From: Methanogenium marinum | GTDB taxonomy: Archaea > Halobacteriota > Methanomicrobia > Methanomicrobiales > Methanomicrobiaceae | Direction of reading: 5' to 3' | Length of the DNA stretch: 64,000 bases | Assembly (NCBI RefSeq): GCF_028912405.1 | Contig: NZ_JAKELO010000002.1 | Span: 1,125,276-1,189,275, forward strand | Shown: positions 9,259 to 18,343 of the stretch, piece after piece | Layout: each line of letters opens with the position of its first letter | Numbering within the stretch: position 1 is the first letter of the stretch | The notes under the pieces: generated by a model | Databases searched by the model: none | What the model saw: the letters and a program-made list of their open reading frames with translations, nothing else | Told to the model about the DNA's origin: nothing | Translations under genes and position numbers: made by a program

Positions 9259-9559
9259 AGAAGGAGACGGGGAATGAAATATACAGAAAATAGGTAGTCT
9301 CATGACAGGCTGAAACGGGGTTTTGTTGCCAGACATCTAAATAATTCATTGTCCCGTAAGAAGCAAAAACGGTGGAAATACTCCATCTAAAACCCGGATT
9401 ACAGGATTTCTTCCGGGGCACCGGCAATACAGGAAAAACCAGAGCAATACATTCAAAATAAAGCCTTATCAGGCCATCATTCAGAAATTTAACGCTTTTT
9501 TTACCAAATCCTACACAGCACCGTCAAAACAATCAAATGCATGGAGATCAATTCCGGAC
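9259..9559. other. Intergenic stretch, no gene seen
   Basis: About 300 bases between two plus-strand membrane-protein genes. I see no protein-like frame, RNA gene or repeat; the short open frames here are compositionally implausible. An AT-rich stretch at 9480-9515 could hold the promoter of the rhomboid-like gene. Confidence 0.4.
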
Positions 9560-10396
9560 ATGCGTTGCATACCATATAGATGGGTGCTGCAGGCGCAGCC
9601 AATGAAGCAAACAGCCAAAAAACATATTTACCCCATACTGCACCAGAAAATCAAAACGATTCAGACCAATCTGGGATTATGGAAACCCGCATCATGGCTG
9701 TTCTACTGGGGCATTGTCCCTCTTATACTGACCATTGTCTGGTCCTTACCCCCGGATATAAAATACGGACACTTCATCCTTGATACCACATCACCCCATT
9801 GGACAAGTATCATCCTGAGTTCGTATACACACTCAGATATCTCTCATATCAGTAACAATATCGGATTATATCTGCTGGCTATGGCGATGATCTTTACCTG
9901 CTGCAAAAACCCGAAACTGCTGCACTATTCATCCCTTATTCTGTTTATTTTCGTTCCGTTGTTCACATCTGTTGTGACGATGCAACTTTCTGTGAATCTC
10001 GGTATTCCACTGTATTCTCAGGGATTTTCTGCGGTTGCCTACTCCTTTACCGCCCTCGGACTGTACACATTCTTCTCACTTGTCATGCCTGGCATGCCTC
10101 CATTACCCTTTGAGAGTGGATCATCTCATCCGTATCCAAAGAGGGATATCCTGGCATTATCCCTGATCCTGATTACCATTGTTCTTGTACTGGCCCATGG
10201 ATTATCAGCAGGTGGTATTGTCACCAATAGTGGAGGTTTTGTGAACGGACCGGCCCACGTCATTGGGTTTTTTTCCGGGATAATCACAGTATCACTGCTG
10301 GATATCAGACTCAATACAAATAATGTAAGAATTGATTATCTCTTCATTCTCTTTAGTACAACCATGATAATCCCATACATTCTGATGCTGGAATAG
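9560..10396 (+). CDS. Rhomboid-like intramembrane serine protease
   Basis: The 278-residue membrane protein has the landmarks of the rhomboid fold. HSDISHISNN (about 91-100) matches the H-x3-N region of helix 2. GFSAVAYSF (about 155) corresponds to the GxSG nucleophile motif with Ser157. PAHVIGFFSG (about 231) corresponds to the AHxxGxxxG motif that carries the catalytic His233. Six or seven membrane segments are visible. The fourth nucleophile-motif residue is Ala, a variation seen in other archaeal rhomboid relatives. Substrates are unknown; the next gene encodes a surface protein with a C-terminal membrane anchor, a plausible but unproven substrate. GGAGAT lies about 11 bases before ATG 9560; ATG 9602 is an alternative start. 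Confidence 0.75.
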   Translation: MRCIPYRWVLQAQPMKQTAKKHIYPILHQKIKTIQTNLGLWKPASWLFYWGIVPLILTIVWSLPPDIKYGHFILDTTSPHWTSIILSSYTHSDISHISNNIGLYLLAMAMIFTCCKNPKLLHYSSLILFIFVPLFTSVVTMQLSVNLGIPLYSQGFSAVAYSFTALGLYTFFSLVMPGMPPLPFESGSSHPYPKRDILALSLILITIVLVLAHGLSAGGIVTNSGGFVNGPAHVIGFFSGIITVSLLDIRLNTNNVRIDYLFILFSTTMIIPYILMLE

Positions 10397-10516
10397 AATA
10401 TGTTCCGGAGAAAAAGAGAACGTGAGATGGCAGTAATAATGCTCGGAAAACACCACCCATTCGATTTCACAACATACCGTCAGTAATAAGTACACATACA
10501 TACCAAAAAATTCGTT

Positions 10517-11179
10517 ATGATACGGAAGACTTTCACAATACTTCTTTCAGCCGCATTCCTTGTTTCAATGGCAGCTGCCATGACAGGAACCGTCGGCGGA
10601 GATATCGGATATTACACGGTTGATGCAGGTATTGACGGTGCAGACGTCTACTTCGACGATGACCTCAAAGGCGTAACAGGCGCTGACGGCACCCTCACTG
10701 TCGATGTCTATGTGACCGGCACCCCATACACCACCTACAAAGTAGAGAAGCAGGGATATGAGACATATTCCGGAAAGATAACAGATTACCCGGCAGAAGG
10801 ACAGATTGTCACACTCACCGCTACTCTTGAACCACAGATGATCGGTGGCGACAAGGGATATTACAAGCTCACCACCAACGTTCCTGATGCAAACGTCTAC
10901 TTTGGCAATGACTTCAAGGGTGTAACTGGTGAGGACGGTACCCTCACAATCGATATCTACACAACCGGCACCCCATACACCACCTACAAAGTGGAGAAGC
11001 CCGGATACACCACCTACACCGGAACACTCGCCCAGCACCCGGCATCAGGCGAAATTGTCCAGATTTCCGCTGACCTTGTGATGATCCCGGTAACGGAGCC
11101 GACACAGAGTCCTTTCCCTGTGGCAGGGATCTTCGGACTGGCTGCAGTTGGTGCTCTTCTGCTCTCACGCAGAGCATAA
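10517..11179 (+). CDS. Secreted two-repeat PEGA-domain surface protein
   Basis: The 220-residue product has a signal peptide (IRKTFTILLSAAFLVSMAAA), two near-identical PEGA-like repeats (about 27-105 and 110-190), and a C-terminal Pro-Phe-rich linker with a membrane helix (VAGIFGLAAVGALLL) ending in SRRA. Each repeat has the order DADVYFDD-LKGVTG-DGTLT-TGTPYTTYKVEK-GY-TY. The C-terminal layout resembles archaeosortase-sorted PGF/PEF-type anchors, though no exact tripeptide is present. PEGA domains are extracellular beta sandwiches thought to bind polysaccharide or other surface proteins. The duplication is recent: the GTPYTTYKVEK block is identical in both copies. Confidence 0.8.
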   Translation: MIRKTFTILLSAAFLVSMAAAMTGTVGGDIGYYTVDAGIDGADVYFDDDLKGVTGADGTLTVDVYVTGTPYTTYKVEKQGYETYSGKITDYPAEGQIVTLTATLEPQMIGGDKGYYKLTTNVPDANVYFGNDFKGVTGEDGTLTIDIYTTGTPYTTYKVEKPGYTTYTGTLAQHPASGEIVQISADLVMIPVTEPTQSPFPVAGIFGLAAVGALLLSRRA

Positions 11180-11499
11180 CCTCCCTCTTTTTTTGCATAT
11201 AATTTTCCCCCGGGAAACGCCTGTTTAAGGGACCATACGGAAACCCTGGCCTTGCCCACATGAGAATGGTCGCAAACCTGGAAGAGAGCGTGTTCACGAA
11301 GAAAACAGCCCCCCCCATTCATATTACCTGAATAATCATTCTGAGACACCGGAAGAAGATCTCCTCACCGAGATCCAGTATCCGGTGGCCTGAATTTATC
11401 AAACCGGAAAATATCCCCTTTTTTTCGTATATCCCATCCCTTTATTATGTCTACCCTGCAAGGACAGAACAGGGAATCTGGTCAGGAGCAGAAACATCG
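11180..11499 (+). terminator. Gap with a T-tract terminator after the PEGA gene
   Basis: A run of seven T at about 11188-11194 directly follows the PEGA gene stop and is a typical archaeal terminator. The rest of the 320 bases shows no gene. AT-rich sequence at 11405-11450 precedes the hydrolase gene and may be its promoter. Confidence 0.4.
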
Positions 11500-12771
11500 A
11501 TGGAGCCAAAAATACATGAAAAACCGGGGCCAAGAATCGAGATTGCGTCCCGGAATGTGATTATGGACAAAAAAGCCGACATATGGGTGCGTGGATTTGA
11601 ATCTCACAGTCATGTGGATGTCACCGCAGAGACGGTGGATGACAATGGCAGAAAATGGCAGAGTGTGACGCCGTATACCCTCAACCCGCAGGGGTGCCTT
11701 GAGATAGCCGTTGCAGAATCAGAGGGGGAACGGTTTGACGATATCGACCCATGGGAAATCTTTGATTCCATGCGTCCGGTAGATCTCCCCGGAGGGAACG
11801 TTCCCATGTTTGCAAAGACGACGACAGAACCGCTTCTCGTTGATATCAGTGCCACCGCCCCAAACGGTGATTCTGCCCGGAGCAGTCTGCGGCTTCACGT
11901 CTTTGATGATGCCACAACAATCAGGGAAGAGGTCCGGGAAGGCACCCTGCAGGGAACCTTCTTCTGTCCAAAAGGGGACGGGCCCTTTCCGGTGGTAATC
12001 TGCCTCGGCGGTTCTGACGGCTGGTTCACCGAACCCCGCCCGGCACTGCTTGCATCCCATGGTATCGCCACCTTTTCGGTTGCCTACTTCGGAGGGGAAC
12101 CCCTGACAGAGGAACTCTCCGAGGTGCCACTAGAATTCTTTGACCGTGCGGTTGCCTGGCTTGAAAAATATTCGGCGGTGGATACCAAACGGATGGGCAT
12201 CTACGGATACTCAAAAGGTGCAGAACTGGCACTCCTTCTTGCGTCACGGGACAAACGGATTCGTGCAGTGGCTGCATACTCTCCATCGTCTGTTGTCTGG
12301 CAGAGCCCGAACGGAGGAGCAACGAAGAGTTCCTGGACAGCAGGCGGAGTACCACTCCCCTTTGTGAGGATGCACCTCTCAGGCATGAAAATCATGAAGA
12401 TCATGACCGGGCGCCCGGTTGCATTCCGGGAAATATATGAACAGGGCATGGAAAAACACCCGGAACAGACAGAAGCCGCCCACATTCCGGTCGAAAATAT
12501 TTCAGGCCCGGTCCTTCTGGTTTCCGGAACTGAGGATGGGGTATGGCCTTCCGGTGAGATGGGAGATGCCATTGAAAAATCCCTGAAAGAGGCAGGAAAG
12601 GATGTGATTCATCTGAAATATACCGGCGCAGGTCACCTCACCACACTCCCCGGACTGCCGGCACCGGAGGTAAGAGACACCCTTATTTTCGGTGGAACGT
12701 CCAAAAAATCATCCCGGGCACTGGAAGATGCCTGGAAGAATATGGTGGCATTCTTTACCACCAATCTCTGA
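11500..12771 (+). CDS. BAAT-type acyl-CoA thioesterase / alpha-beta hydrolase
   Basis: The 423-residue protein has the two-domain layout of the bile-acid-CoA:amino-acid N-acyltransferase/acyl-CoA thioesterase family. An N-terminal beta-sandwich (about 15-140) carries VDVTAETVDDNG and DPWEIFDSMRPVD, and an alpha/beta-hydrolase domain follows. The latter shows PVVICLGGSDG (oxyanion region), the nucleophile elbow GYSKGAE (Ser near 238), SGTEDGVWPS (acid) and GAGHL (His). The true substrate in archaea is unknown. AGGAG lies 12 bases before ATG 11500. It is probably monocistronic. Confidence 0.75.
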   Translation: MEPKIHEKPGPRIEIASRNVIMDKKADIWVRGFESHSHVDVTAETVDDNGRKWQSVTPYTLNPQGCLEIAVAESEGERFDDIDPWEIFDSMRPVDLPGGNVPMFAKTTTEPLLVDISATAPNGDSARSSLRLHVFDDATTIREEVREGTLQGTFFCPKGDGPFPVVICLGGSDGWFTEPRPALLASHGIATFSVAYFGGEPLTEELSEVPLEFFDRAVAWLEKYSAVDTKRMGIYGYSKGAELALLLASRDKRIRAVAAYSPSSVVWQSPNGGATKSSWTAGGVPLPFVRMHLSGMKIMKIMTGRPVAFREIYEQGMEKHPEQTEAAHIPVENISGPVLLVSGTEDGVWPSGEMGDAIEKSLKEAGKDVIHLKYTGAGHLTTLPGLPAPEVRDTLIFGGTSKKSSRALEDAWKNMVAFFTTNL

Positions 12772-12967
12772 TTCTGTTTTTCATTTGCGGCCCGTCTCCT
12801 CCGGACACAAATATGTTATTTCAGAGGTCCCGCTCCACCGTGTAATACATAAACAAATTCATTCTATCTCAAATAACACAAATCAGTGGTCAAAATCGGC
12901 AGATTCCGGCACGAGGGGAAAGAATAATTGACGTGCAGCGCCATCTGCTGGCATACTGGTGAAGATA

Positions 12968-13612
12968 ATGAAACTGCTGGCAATCAATGGGAGTCCCCGG
13001 AAAACGTGGAATACGGCAACGCTGCTCGAACATGCCTGCGAGGGGGCCGAATCGGTGGGAGGAGAAGCCCGGCTCATCCATCTTTCAGATCTGAATTTCT
13101 CCGGATGCACGAGCTGTTTTGCCTGCAAACGGCTGGGCGGGAACAGTTATGGGAGGTGTGCCATCGATGATGACGTAACCCCACTTCTTGCAGAAATAGA
13201 GGAGGTGGATGCAGTCATTCTCGGCTCGCCCATCTATTTCGGTGCAGAAACAGGCCTGATGCGGAACTTCATGGAGCGTCTCCTCTTCCCCTACATCTCT
13301 TACAGCAGCGGGCCGACCCTCTTTCCCAAAGAACTCCGTGCAGGATTCATCTACACGATGAACATGAAAGACGAAGATCTGGATGACACCGGATTACGGA
13401 GCAGAGCCGACCTGAACGAGTTCTTTCTGCACCTGGTTTACGGCCATGCGGAGTCACTTTTTTCTTGCGATACCTACCAGTTCAGTGATTATACCCTCTA
13501 CGATAGCAGCATGTTCAGTCCGACGGCAAAGAAAAAGCAGTACGATGAAATATTCCCAAAGGATTGCAGGGCGGCGTTTGAGATGGGTGTTCGGTTCGCT
13601 GAAGGGAAATGA
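12968..13612 (+). CDS. NADPH-dependent FMN reductase / iron-sulfur flavoprotein family
   Basis: The 214-residue protein has the flavodoxin-like fold of NADPH-dependent FMN reductases. LLAINGSPRKTWNTATLLEH (residues 2-21) is the phosphate-binding loop for FMN. SGCTSCFACKRLGGNSYGRC resembles the compact Cys motif of archaeal iron-sulfur flavoproteins, which binds a 4Fe-4S cluster. AVILGSPIYFGAETGLMRNFMERL is the second FMN-contact block. Such proteins move electrons from ferredoxin or NADPH to oxygen species or other acceptors. I start at ATG 12968, five bases after GGTGA, rather than the GTG at 12959. Confidence 0.8.
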   Translation: MKLLAINGSPRKTWNTATLLEHACEGAESVGGEARLIHLSDLNFSGCTSCFACKRLGGNSYGRCAIDDDVTPLLAEIEEVDAVILGSPIYFGAETGLMRNFMERLLFPYISYSSGPTLFPKELRAGFIYTMNMKDEDLDDTGLRSRADLNEFFLHLVYGHAESLFSCDTYQFSDYTLYDSSMFSPTAKKKQYDEIFPKDCRAAFEMGVRFAEGK

Positions 13613-13747
13613 CTCGTTAGAATTTCATTCACCTCTCCCTTTTGCAGGGACTGATTCCGGTGAAATACATCAATCCTGACGGAAGATCTGAATAATTCCC
13701 ATTGGATACATACAGCCCACTCCCACAGGATACGACCCATACACATC

Positions 13748-14956
13748 ATGACAGAAAAAGAAACACAGGAAATGATGCGGAGCGTTTTTGAGACAAACAA
13801 TAACGCAAAGGTATCTCTGCCTACAGCCGGATTCCTTATTCTTGCAGGTCTTCTCATCCTCGGCTCATTTCTCATATTGCCTGCCGCTGCTCATGTCCCA
13901 CTCACCTCCGGAGACAATACCCATATCGACGATGCCTTCCCTGTCACTGACCCGACAAAGTCATGGGTGATTTATGGTGACCTCGCGGGTGCGGGAGATG
14001 TCCGGTATTATCAAATGGAGATGGTCGCAGGGGATGAACTGCGCCTGAGCCTCTTTACCCCGGAAGGAACGGCAGCGTTTGTTCCGGGACTGGTCGTGAT
14101 GGGGCCCGGACTGTCTTCATCCGGGACACCTCCCTCGTTTGTGGAGATGCCTCATCCTGATGAGGAACACCATGAAGAAGATATTCCCCTCGACGATACC
14201 ATGGATATGCTTCACGCGGAGGACGGGCACGAAACCAGTGAGGAACCAGCAATCTATGGGACGGTGGTCATCGAAGGAACCATGCCTGCCGGGGCAGATT
14301 TTGAACCGTTCACCCCATCTGCTCTCTATCCTGCAGCTGCATATTCCCAGCAGGTGACCGCCCCCGGCACATGGTATGTCGCAGTGTATGCACCGGAGAC
14401 ATCAGCATCGGGCGGGAACTTCGGGCTTGCTGTCGGCTACCGTGAGGAATTCACGTTCAGCGAGTGGCTGCTCGTCCCGTTCTCAGTTATTGGTATCCAC
14501 CGGTGGGAGGGGCAGTCATGGGTGACCATTCTCGGGCCGCTCCTTCTCACCGTGATTGCAGGTTTCGGCCTTCTTTTCTGGCAGGGGCGACGGGAAAGGA
14601 AGACCGGAACAACTATTGTTGGCCCATTTGGGTGGCTTGCTGTAACAGCGGGCCTTTTCTATTTGGGTACCGGGATGATGCTTCTCGTCCAGACACTGCT
14701 GGCACTTTCAAAGGCCGGGATGACGGGAGGGGCCATTCTCCCCGCAGTTTATATCGCCGTCGCCATTCTGTCAGGAGGGTTTGCCATCAGAATCGGCCTG
14801 CGAAGCACTGGCTGGGGATCAAAGACGAACGGGATTTCGATGATCGCAGTCGGTATTGTGGGCCTCTTCATGTGGGCGGGGCTGCTTGTGGGTCCGGTCT
14901 GTGCGTTCGCAGCGGGGGCAGGTGCGATTGTATATGGAAAAAAAAGGCCTGAATAA
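13748..14956 (+). CDS. Unknown membrane protein with acidic, His-rich external domain
   Basis: The 402-residue product has a hydrophobic segment at about 27-48, an external region to about 230, and four or five membrane helices at the C-terminus. The external part has a beta-rich block resembling pre-peptidase-type domains (SWVIYGDLAGAGDVRYYQME) and an acidic His-rich insert (PHPDEEHHEEDIPL and MDMLHAEDGHE) that could bind metal ions. The C-terminal region carries Gly-rich helices (VAILSGGFAIRIGLRS). I do not recognise the family. ATG 13748 has no clear ribosome site; ATG at about 13772 is possible. Confidence 0.6.
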   Translation: MTEKETQEMMRSVFETNNNAKVSLPTAGFLILAGLLILGSFLILPAAAHVPLTSGDNTHIDDAFPVTDPTKSWVIYGDLAGAGDVRYYQMEMVAGDELRLSLFTPEGTAAFVPGLVVMGPGLSSSGTPPSFVEMPHPDEEHHEEDIPLDDTMDMLHAEDGHETSEEPAIYGTVVIEGTMPAGADFEPFTPSALYPAAAYSQQVTAPGTWYVAVYAPETSASGGNFGLAVGYREEFTFSEWLLVPFSVIGIHRWEGQSWVTILGPLLLTVIAGFGLLFWQGRRERKTGTTIVGPFGWLAVTAGLFYLGTGMMLLVQTLLALSKAGMTGGAILPAVYIAVAILSGGFAIRIGLRSTGWGSKTNGISMIAVGIVGLFMWAGLLVGPVCAFAAGAGAIVYGKKRPE

Positions 14957-15294
14957 CGGGGTATGCCTGACTTGTGGATGATTGATACAATTGTGTCGGT
15001 GAATTCCGGAGTTATTCAATGAGATGAACAATCGTTTGATCAGTTGAATAACGATTTACCAGAATGGTCAGCCATACAGAAGGAACCATCCCTGTTTCAC
15101 ATAAAAAAAGAACAGGTATTCGGGTCACAAGAGATTTTGGAGATCACAATTGCCAGTTCTGCCCGCGAACCGAAATGGCAGAAGGCATTGGAAGCAGCAA
15201 TTCCCTCTGTTGCCACTCTATACAGGTGACACCTCACGCCCTGTTGGGGACGGTATTGTGAGCATCCCCGTTCTCTGGCATAAAGCCGGAAACC
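14957..15294. other. Intergenic stretch between convergent genes
   Basis: About 340 bases between the plus-strand membrane-protein gene and the minus-strand enolase. Several short open frames overlap here but none is protein-like and none has a ribosome site. I see no repeat or RNA gene. Confidence 0.4.
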
Positions 15295-16587
15295 TTACCG
15301 GACAAATCCGGCCCGGCCAGCATACTGTGCCCGCTCGCCTGCTGCTTCTTCAATCCGAATGAGTTGATTGTATTTTTCCACCCGCTCGCCCCGTGCCGGT
15401 GCCCCGGTCTTGAGGTGGCCGGTCTTCAGTGCAACGGTGAAGTCGGCGATGAAGGAATCGACGGTCTCACCGCTCCGGTGGGAGACCATAGCACCCCAGC
15501 CGTTCTTCTGTGCCAGACGGACGGCAGCAATGGTCTCTGTTACAGTCCCTATCTGGTTGGGTTTGATGAGGACAGAGTTTGCGACATTTTCCTTAATTCC
15601 CCGCTCGATACGGGCGACGGTGGTGACAAAGAGGTCGTCACCAATAAGCTCCACCCGGTCGCCGATGGCCTTGTTCAGAAGAGCCCATCCTTCCCAGTCG
15701 TCTTCCTCGAGGCCGTCCTCGATGGAGACGATGGGGTATGCTGCCACAAGTTCCTCGTAACGCTTCACCATCCCAGCGGAGTCAAGTTTGATGTTTTCGG
15801 TTTTGAGTTCATACATCCCGTCCTCATAGAAGGCGCTTGATGCCGGGTCAAGGCAGATGCCCACCTGTTCACCGGGAACATAGCCCGCCCGTTTGATTGC
15901 TTCCACGATGAGGTCTAAGGGTTCGGTGTTCGAGGAGACGACCGGTGCGAACCCGCCCTCGTCGCCGACAGCAGTGGAAAATCCCTTCTCTTTCAGAAGT
16001 GCCTTAAGGGAGTGATATATTTCAGCTCCCCAGCGGACAGCTTCAGCGAATGTCGGGGCGCCGTATGGGGCAATCATGTACTCCTGAAAGTCCGGGCCCT
16101 GCCAGTTGGCGTGGACACCGCCATTGAGGATGTTCATCGCCGGCACCGGCAGGACTGCCTCATTTGCGTCTCCGAGGTATTCCCAGAGCGGGAGCCCTGC
16201 TGCGGTGGCAGCGGCACGGGCGACTGCCATCGAAACTGCGAGAGTCGCGTTGGCACCGAGGTTCTGCTTGTTAGGTGTTCCGTCAAGCTTACAAAGCATC
16301 TCATCAACCGCCTGCTGGCGGCAGGCATCGAGACCCTGCACGTGAGCTGCGATGGTGGTGTTAATCAGATTAACGGGTTTTTGCACCCCTTTCCCACCGT
16401 ATCTGGCGGGATCTCCGTCACGGAGTTCGACTGCCTCGTGAATCCCGGTGGACGCACCGGATGGTGAAGCGGCCCGCGCGATTATCCCGCAGGCGAGGGT
16501 GACTTCTGCTTCGACAGTCGGGTTGCCACGTGAGTCAAGGATCTCACGGGCATGGACGGAAGTGATAGTTGTGTCAGGTGTGGTCAT
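15295..16587 (-). CDS. eno: Enolase
   Basis: Interconverts 2-phosphoglycerate and phosphoenolpyruvate with magnesium. The 430-residue protein is of normal length and has the family blocks: AREILDSRGNPTVE (N-terminal), GASTGIHEA, GDEGGFAP with the catalytic Glu, SIEDGLEEDDWEGW with a Mg-binding Asp, GDDLFVTT, LIKPNQIGT with the catalytic Lys, and SHRSGET. The start is set at ATG 16587, where similarity begins; the frame stays open upstream but those 54 residues are not enolase-like. It is monocistronic. It works with pgk at 3 kb in gluconeogenesis. Confidence 0.95.
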   Translation of the reverse strand: MTTPDTTITSVHAREILDSRGNPTVEAEVTLACGIIARAASPSGASTGIHEAVELRDGDPARYGGKGVQKPVNLINTTIAAHVQGLDACRQQAVDEMLCKLDGTPNKQNLGANATLAVSMAVARAAATAAGLPLWEYLGDANEAVLPVPAMNILNGGVHANWQGPDFQEYMIAPYGAPTFAEAVRWGAEIYHSLKALLKEKGFSTAVGDEGGFAPVVSSNTEPLDLIVEAIKRAGYVPGEQVGICLDPASSAFYEDGMYELKTENIKLDSAGMVKRYEELVAAYPIVSIEDGLEEDDWEGWALLNKAIGDRVELIGDDLFVTTVARIERGIKENVANSVLIKPNQIGTVTETIAAVRLAQKNGWGAMVSHRSGETVDSFIADFTVALKTGHLKTGAPARGERVEKYNQLIRIEEAAGERAQYAGRAGFVR

Positions 16588-16825
16588 TATTATCATCTCA
16601 TTATTGTTTTCGTCTGGCTTATGTAGATACGGTTCCGAACTGCATGTCAGGTGGTTGCCGGGCTGATGTTCGGGGAAGGACAGTATGGATTCGATTATTG
16701 AATTATGAAATTGACCTTGCGTCTCTCTTTGGGAGATAAGAGTGTCCACACAATTCCACCCTCACTGCATTGAACAGTGTAATTACACTGTTCCGAATAT
16801 ATCCCGGATTCCCCTTATCAGCACA

Positions 16826-17090
16826 TTAAAACTGCATGAGAGATTCGAACCGTCGGTACGAAGATACGGGCCGATTGCCCGTGAACCGCTCATCTTCGTA
16901 CAATTCACCATTCGTAATGAGATGCCAGATGATGGTTACAATCTTTCGTGCAAGTGCGATAAAATTTCCTTGCCAAATCCGATTGAATCCTTCTTTCGGA
17001 GAGAAACTTCAGTTTGCTTTTATTAGTCCGCACTGCTGCATGGACAATTTGTGCATTTTTGATGGCATCGAACCACATCCATTAATTAAA
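16826..17090 (-). pseudogene. IS110-family transposase C-terminal remnant, frameshifted
   Basis: The minus strand shows the C-terminus of an IS116/IS110/IS902-type transposase in two frames. The first gives DAIKNAQIVHAAVRTNKSKL (around 17010-17065). The second gives FIALARKIVTIIWHLITNGE and ends YRRFESLMQF with TAA at 16826-16828. ALARK followed by TIIWH-TNGE is the typical end of these DEDD transposases. A stop lies just upstream and the catalytic half is missing, so this is a dead fragment. No terminal inverted repeats were found, and IS110 elements lack them anyway. Confidence 0.5.
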
Positions 17091-17130
17091 ATGGGCAGTG
17101 AATTGACCTAAGAAGGAGCAATTTTACATC

Positions 17131-17146
17131 TGTGATCCAAGTCACA
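17131..17146. promoter_or_regulatory. Palindrome TGTGATCCAAGTCACA
   Basis: A 16-base inverted repeat with TGTGA and TCACA half-sites and a six-base spacer, in the gap between the transposase remnant and the 3' end of the histidine kinase. A near-identical one (TGTGATCCGAATCACA) occurs at 32944. It fits a dimeric helix-turn-helix regulator site, but no gene starts directly downstream here. Confidence 0.35.
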
Positions 17147-17276
17147 TTTGCGCCTCCAATATCAATTTACGAGTTCGTCTTTTCCCGAGCGAAAAGCTCA
17201 AAAAGATTACAACCTCCCTACCCAATGAGAAAAATGATTTTATTGAGCCATTCAAATGTGGGTCACGAGCTCACGT

Positions 17277-18320
17277 TCATTGTTTGTGCATGTGATCCAT
17301 CAGAATATCAGGAATGTTTTTCCGGAATTTCTCTGCAGGAATCGTCATTTCAAACCGAGCCCCTTCCCCGGGGGTGCCGGTTTCTTCAATTGATATTTCA
17401 GAAAGCGAGAGTATGTCTCTACAAAAAAACATTCCAAGTCCGGTGTTCTTTCCAAACCCCTTTGTAAAAACCTTATTTTTCTCTGAAGCAGGTATTCCCA
17501 CTCCATTGTCAATGTATATGAGTGTAAGTGTATCATTCTCTGTTTTGCATGAGTATGTAATTTCTGAAACATGGCCACCATGGGTGTACGAATTCTGAAC
17601 AAGGTTGTAGATTACTTTTTCAATCAGCGGATCGGTGTAAATTTCAATGTTGGATATTTCATTGCGGAACGAAATGGAGCCAACAAAAAAATTTTCATTT
17701 ACTCTCTCAATAACCTCACCAATATCGAGCCATAATGGTGTGTGGATCCCCAGGGTTTCAAATTGCTTGGTAAATTCAACAAGGTGACCAATTCTATCCG
17801 AAATGTGGTTTGCTTCATTAATGTACTGTGTTCCCTGAGGTTCATCGATGTCATCAGATAAAAAATCCAGATACGCCTGCAATGCAGTAAGCTGGTTTTT
17901 GATATCATGCCGTGTCACAGATGTGATCACACGGTATTTTGTGCTTGCATTCAGCAGAGATTCTTCCGCTTCCCTCCGTTTTACAACTTCGCGGGAGAGC
18001 TGGAAATTCATCTCATTCAGTTTTTTTTCTCTTTCTTCCCTCTCAATTGCGGCCTTTTCAAGGCTTTTTGCCATGTAGTTAAAGGATTCTGAGAATTCCC
18101 CCATAAAATCCACACGCTGGCTGAAATCACCTTTTGCTACCTGTTTCGCCTGCCAAGAGAGATGGCGCAGGCTGGACTGAAGGGATTTCAGACTACCCGC
18201 AATGGTGCCCTTCATCTTCAATTCCCCGGAAAGATCACCATTTGCAAGAGCGACTGCAAATTTTTCAAGGAATAATCTGTCAGTCTCCTGGTTTTCGGAC
18301 ATATTTGGAATATGGAACAT
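17277..18320 (-). CDS. Cytoplasmic sensor histidine kinase with HAMP-like region
   Basis: The 347-residue kinase has no membrane segment. Residues 18-95 form a HAMP-like helical linker (ANGDLSGELKMKGTI, AKGDFSQRVDFMGEF), followed by a coiled coil (about 90-122). The dimerisation helix carries the phospho-acceptor in TRHDIKNQLTAL (His138). The ATPase core has the N box NLVQNSYTHGG, G1 DNGVGIP and G2 GLGMFF. It lies 23 bases downstream of the V4R-domain gene, so that gene may supply the missing input domain in trans. No response regulator is adjacent. ATG 18320 and the internal Met7 (18302) are both possible starts. Confidence 0.85.
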   Translation of the reverse strand: MFHIPNMSENQETDRLFLEKFAVALANGDLSGELKMKGTIAGSLKSLQSSLRHLSWQAKQVAKGDFSQRVDFMGEFSESFNYMAKSLEKAAIEREEREKKLNEMNFQLSREVVKRREAEESLLNASTKYRVITSVTRHDIKNQLTALQAYLDFLSDDIDEPQGTQYINEANHISDRIGHLVEFTKQFETLGIHTPLWLDIGEVIERVNENFFVGSISFRNEISNIEIYTDPLIEKVIYNLVQNSYTHGGHVSEITYSCKTENDTLTLIYIDNGVGIPASEKNKVFTKGFGKNTGLGMFFCRDILSLSEISIEETGTPGEGARFEMTIPAEKFRKNIPDILMDHMHKQ

Positions 18321-18343
18321 CTGAGGGATCTCTGATTATATGA

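Noticed and set aside
16836-16870. tRNA-like GGTTCGAATC on the minus strand
   Set aside because: The flanking bases do not form a T-stem or acceptor stem; the sequence is part of the transposase remnant.
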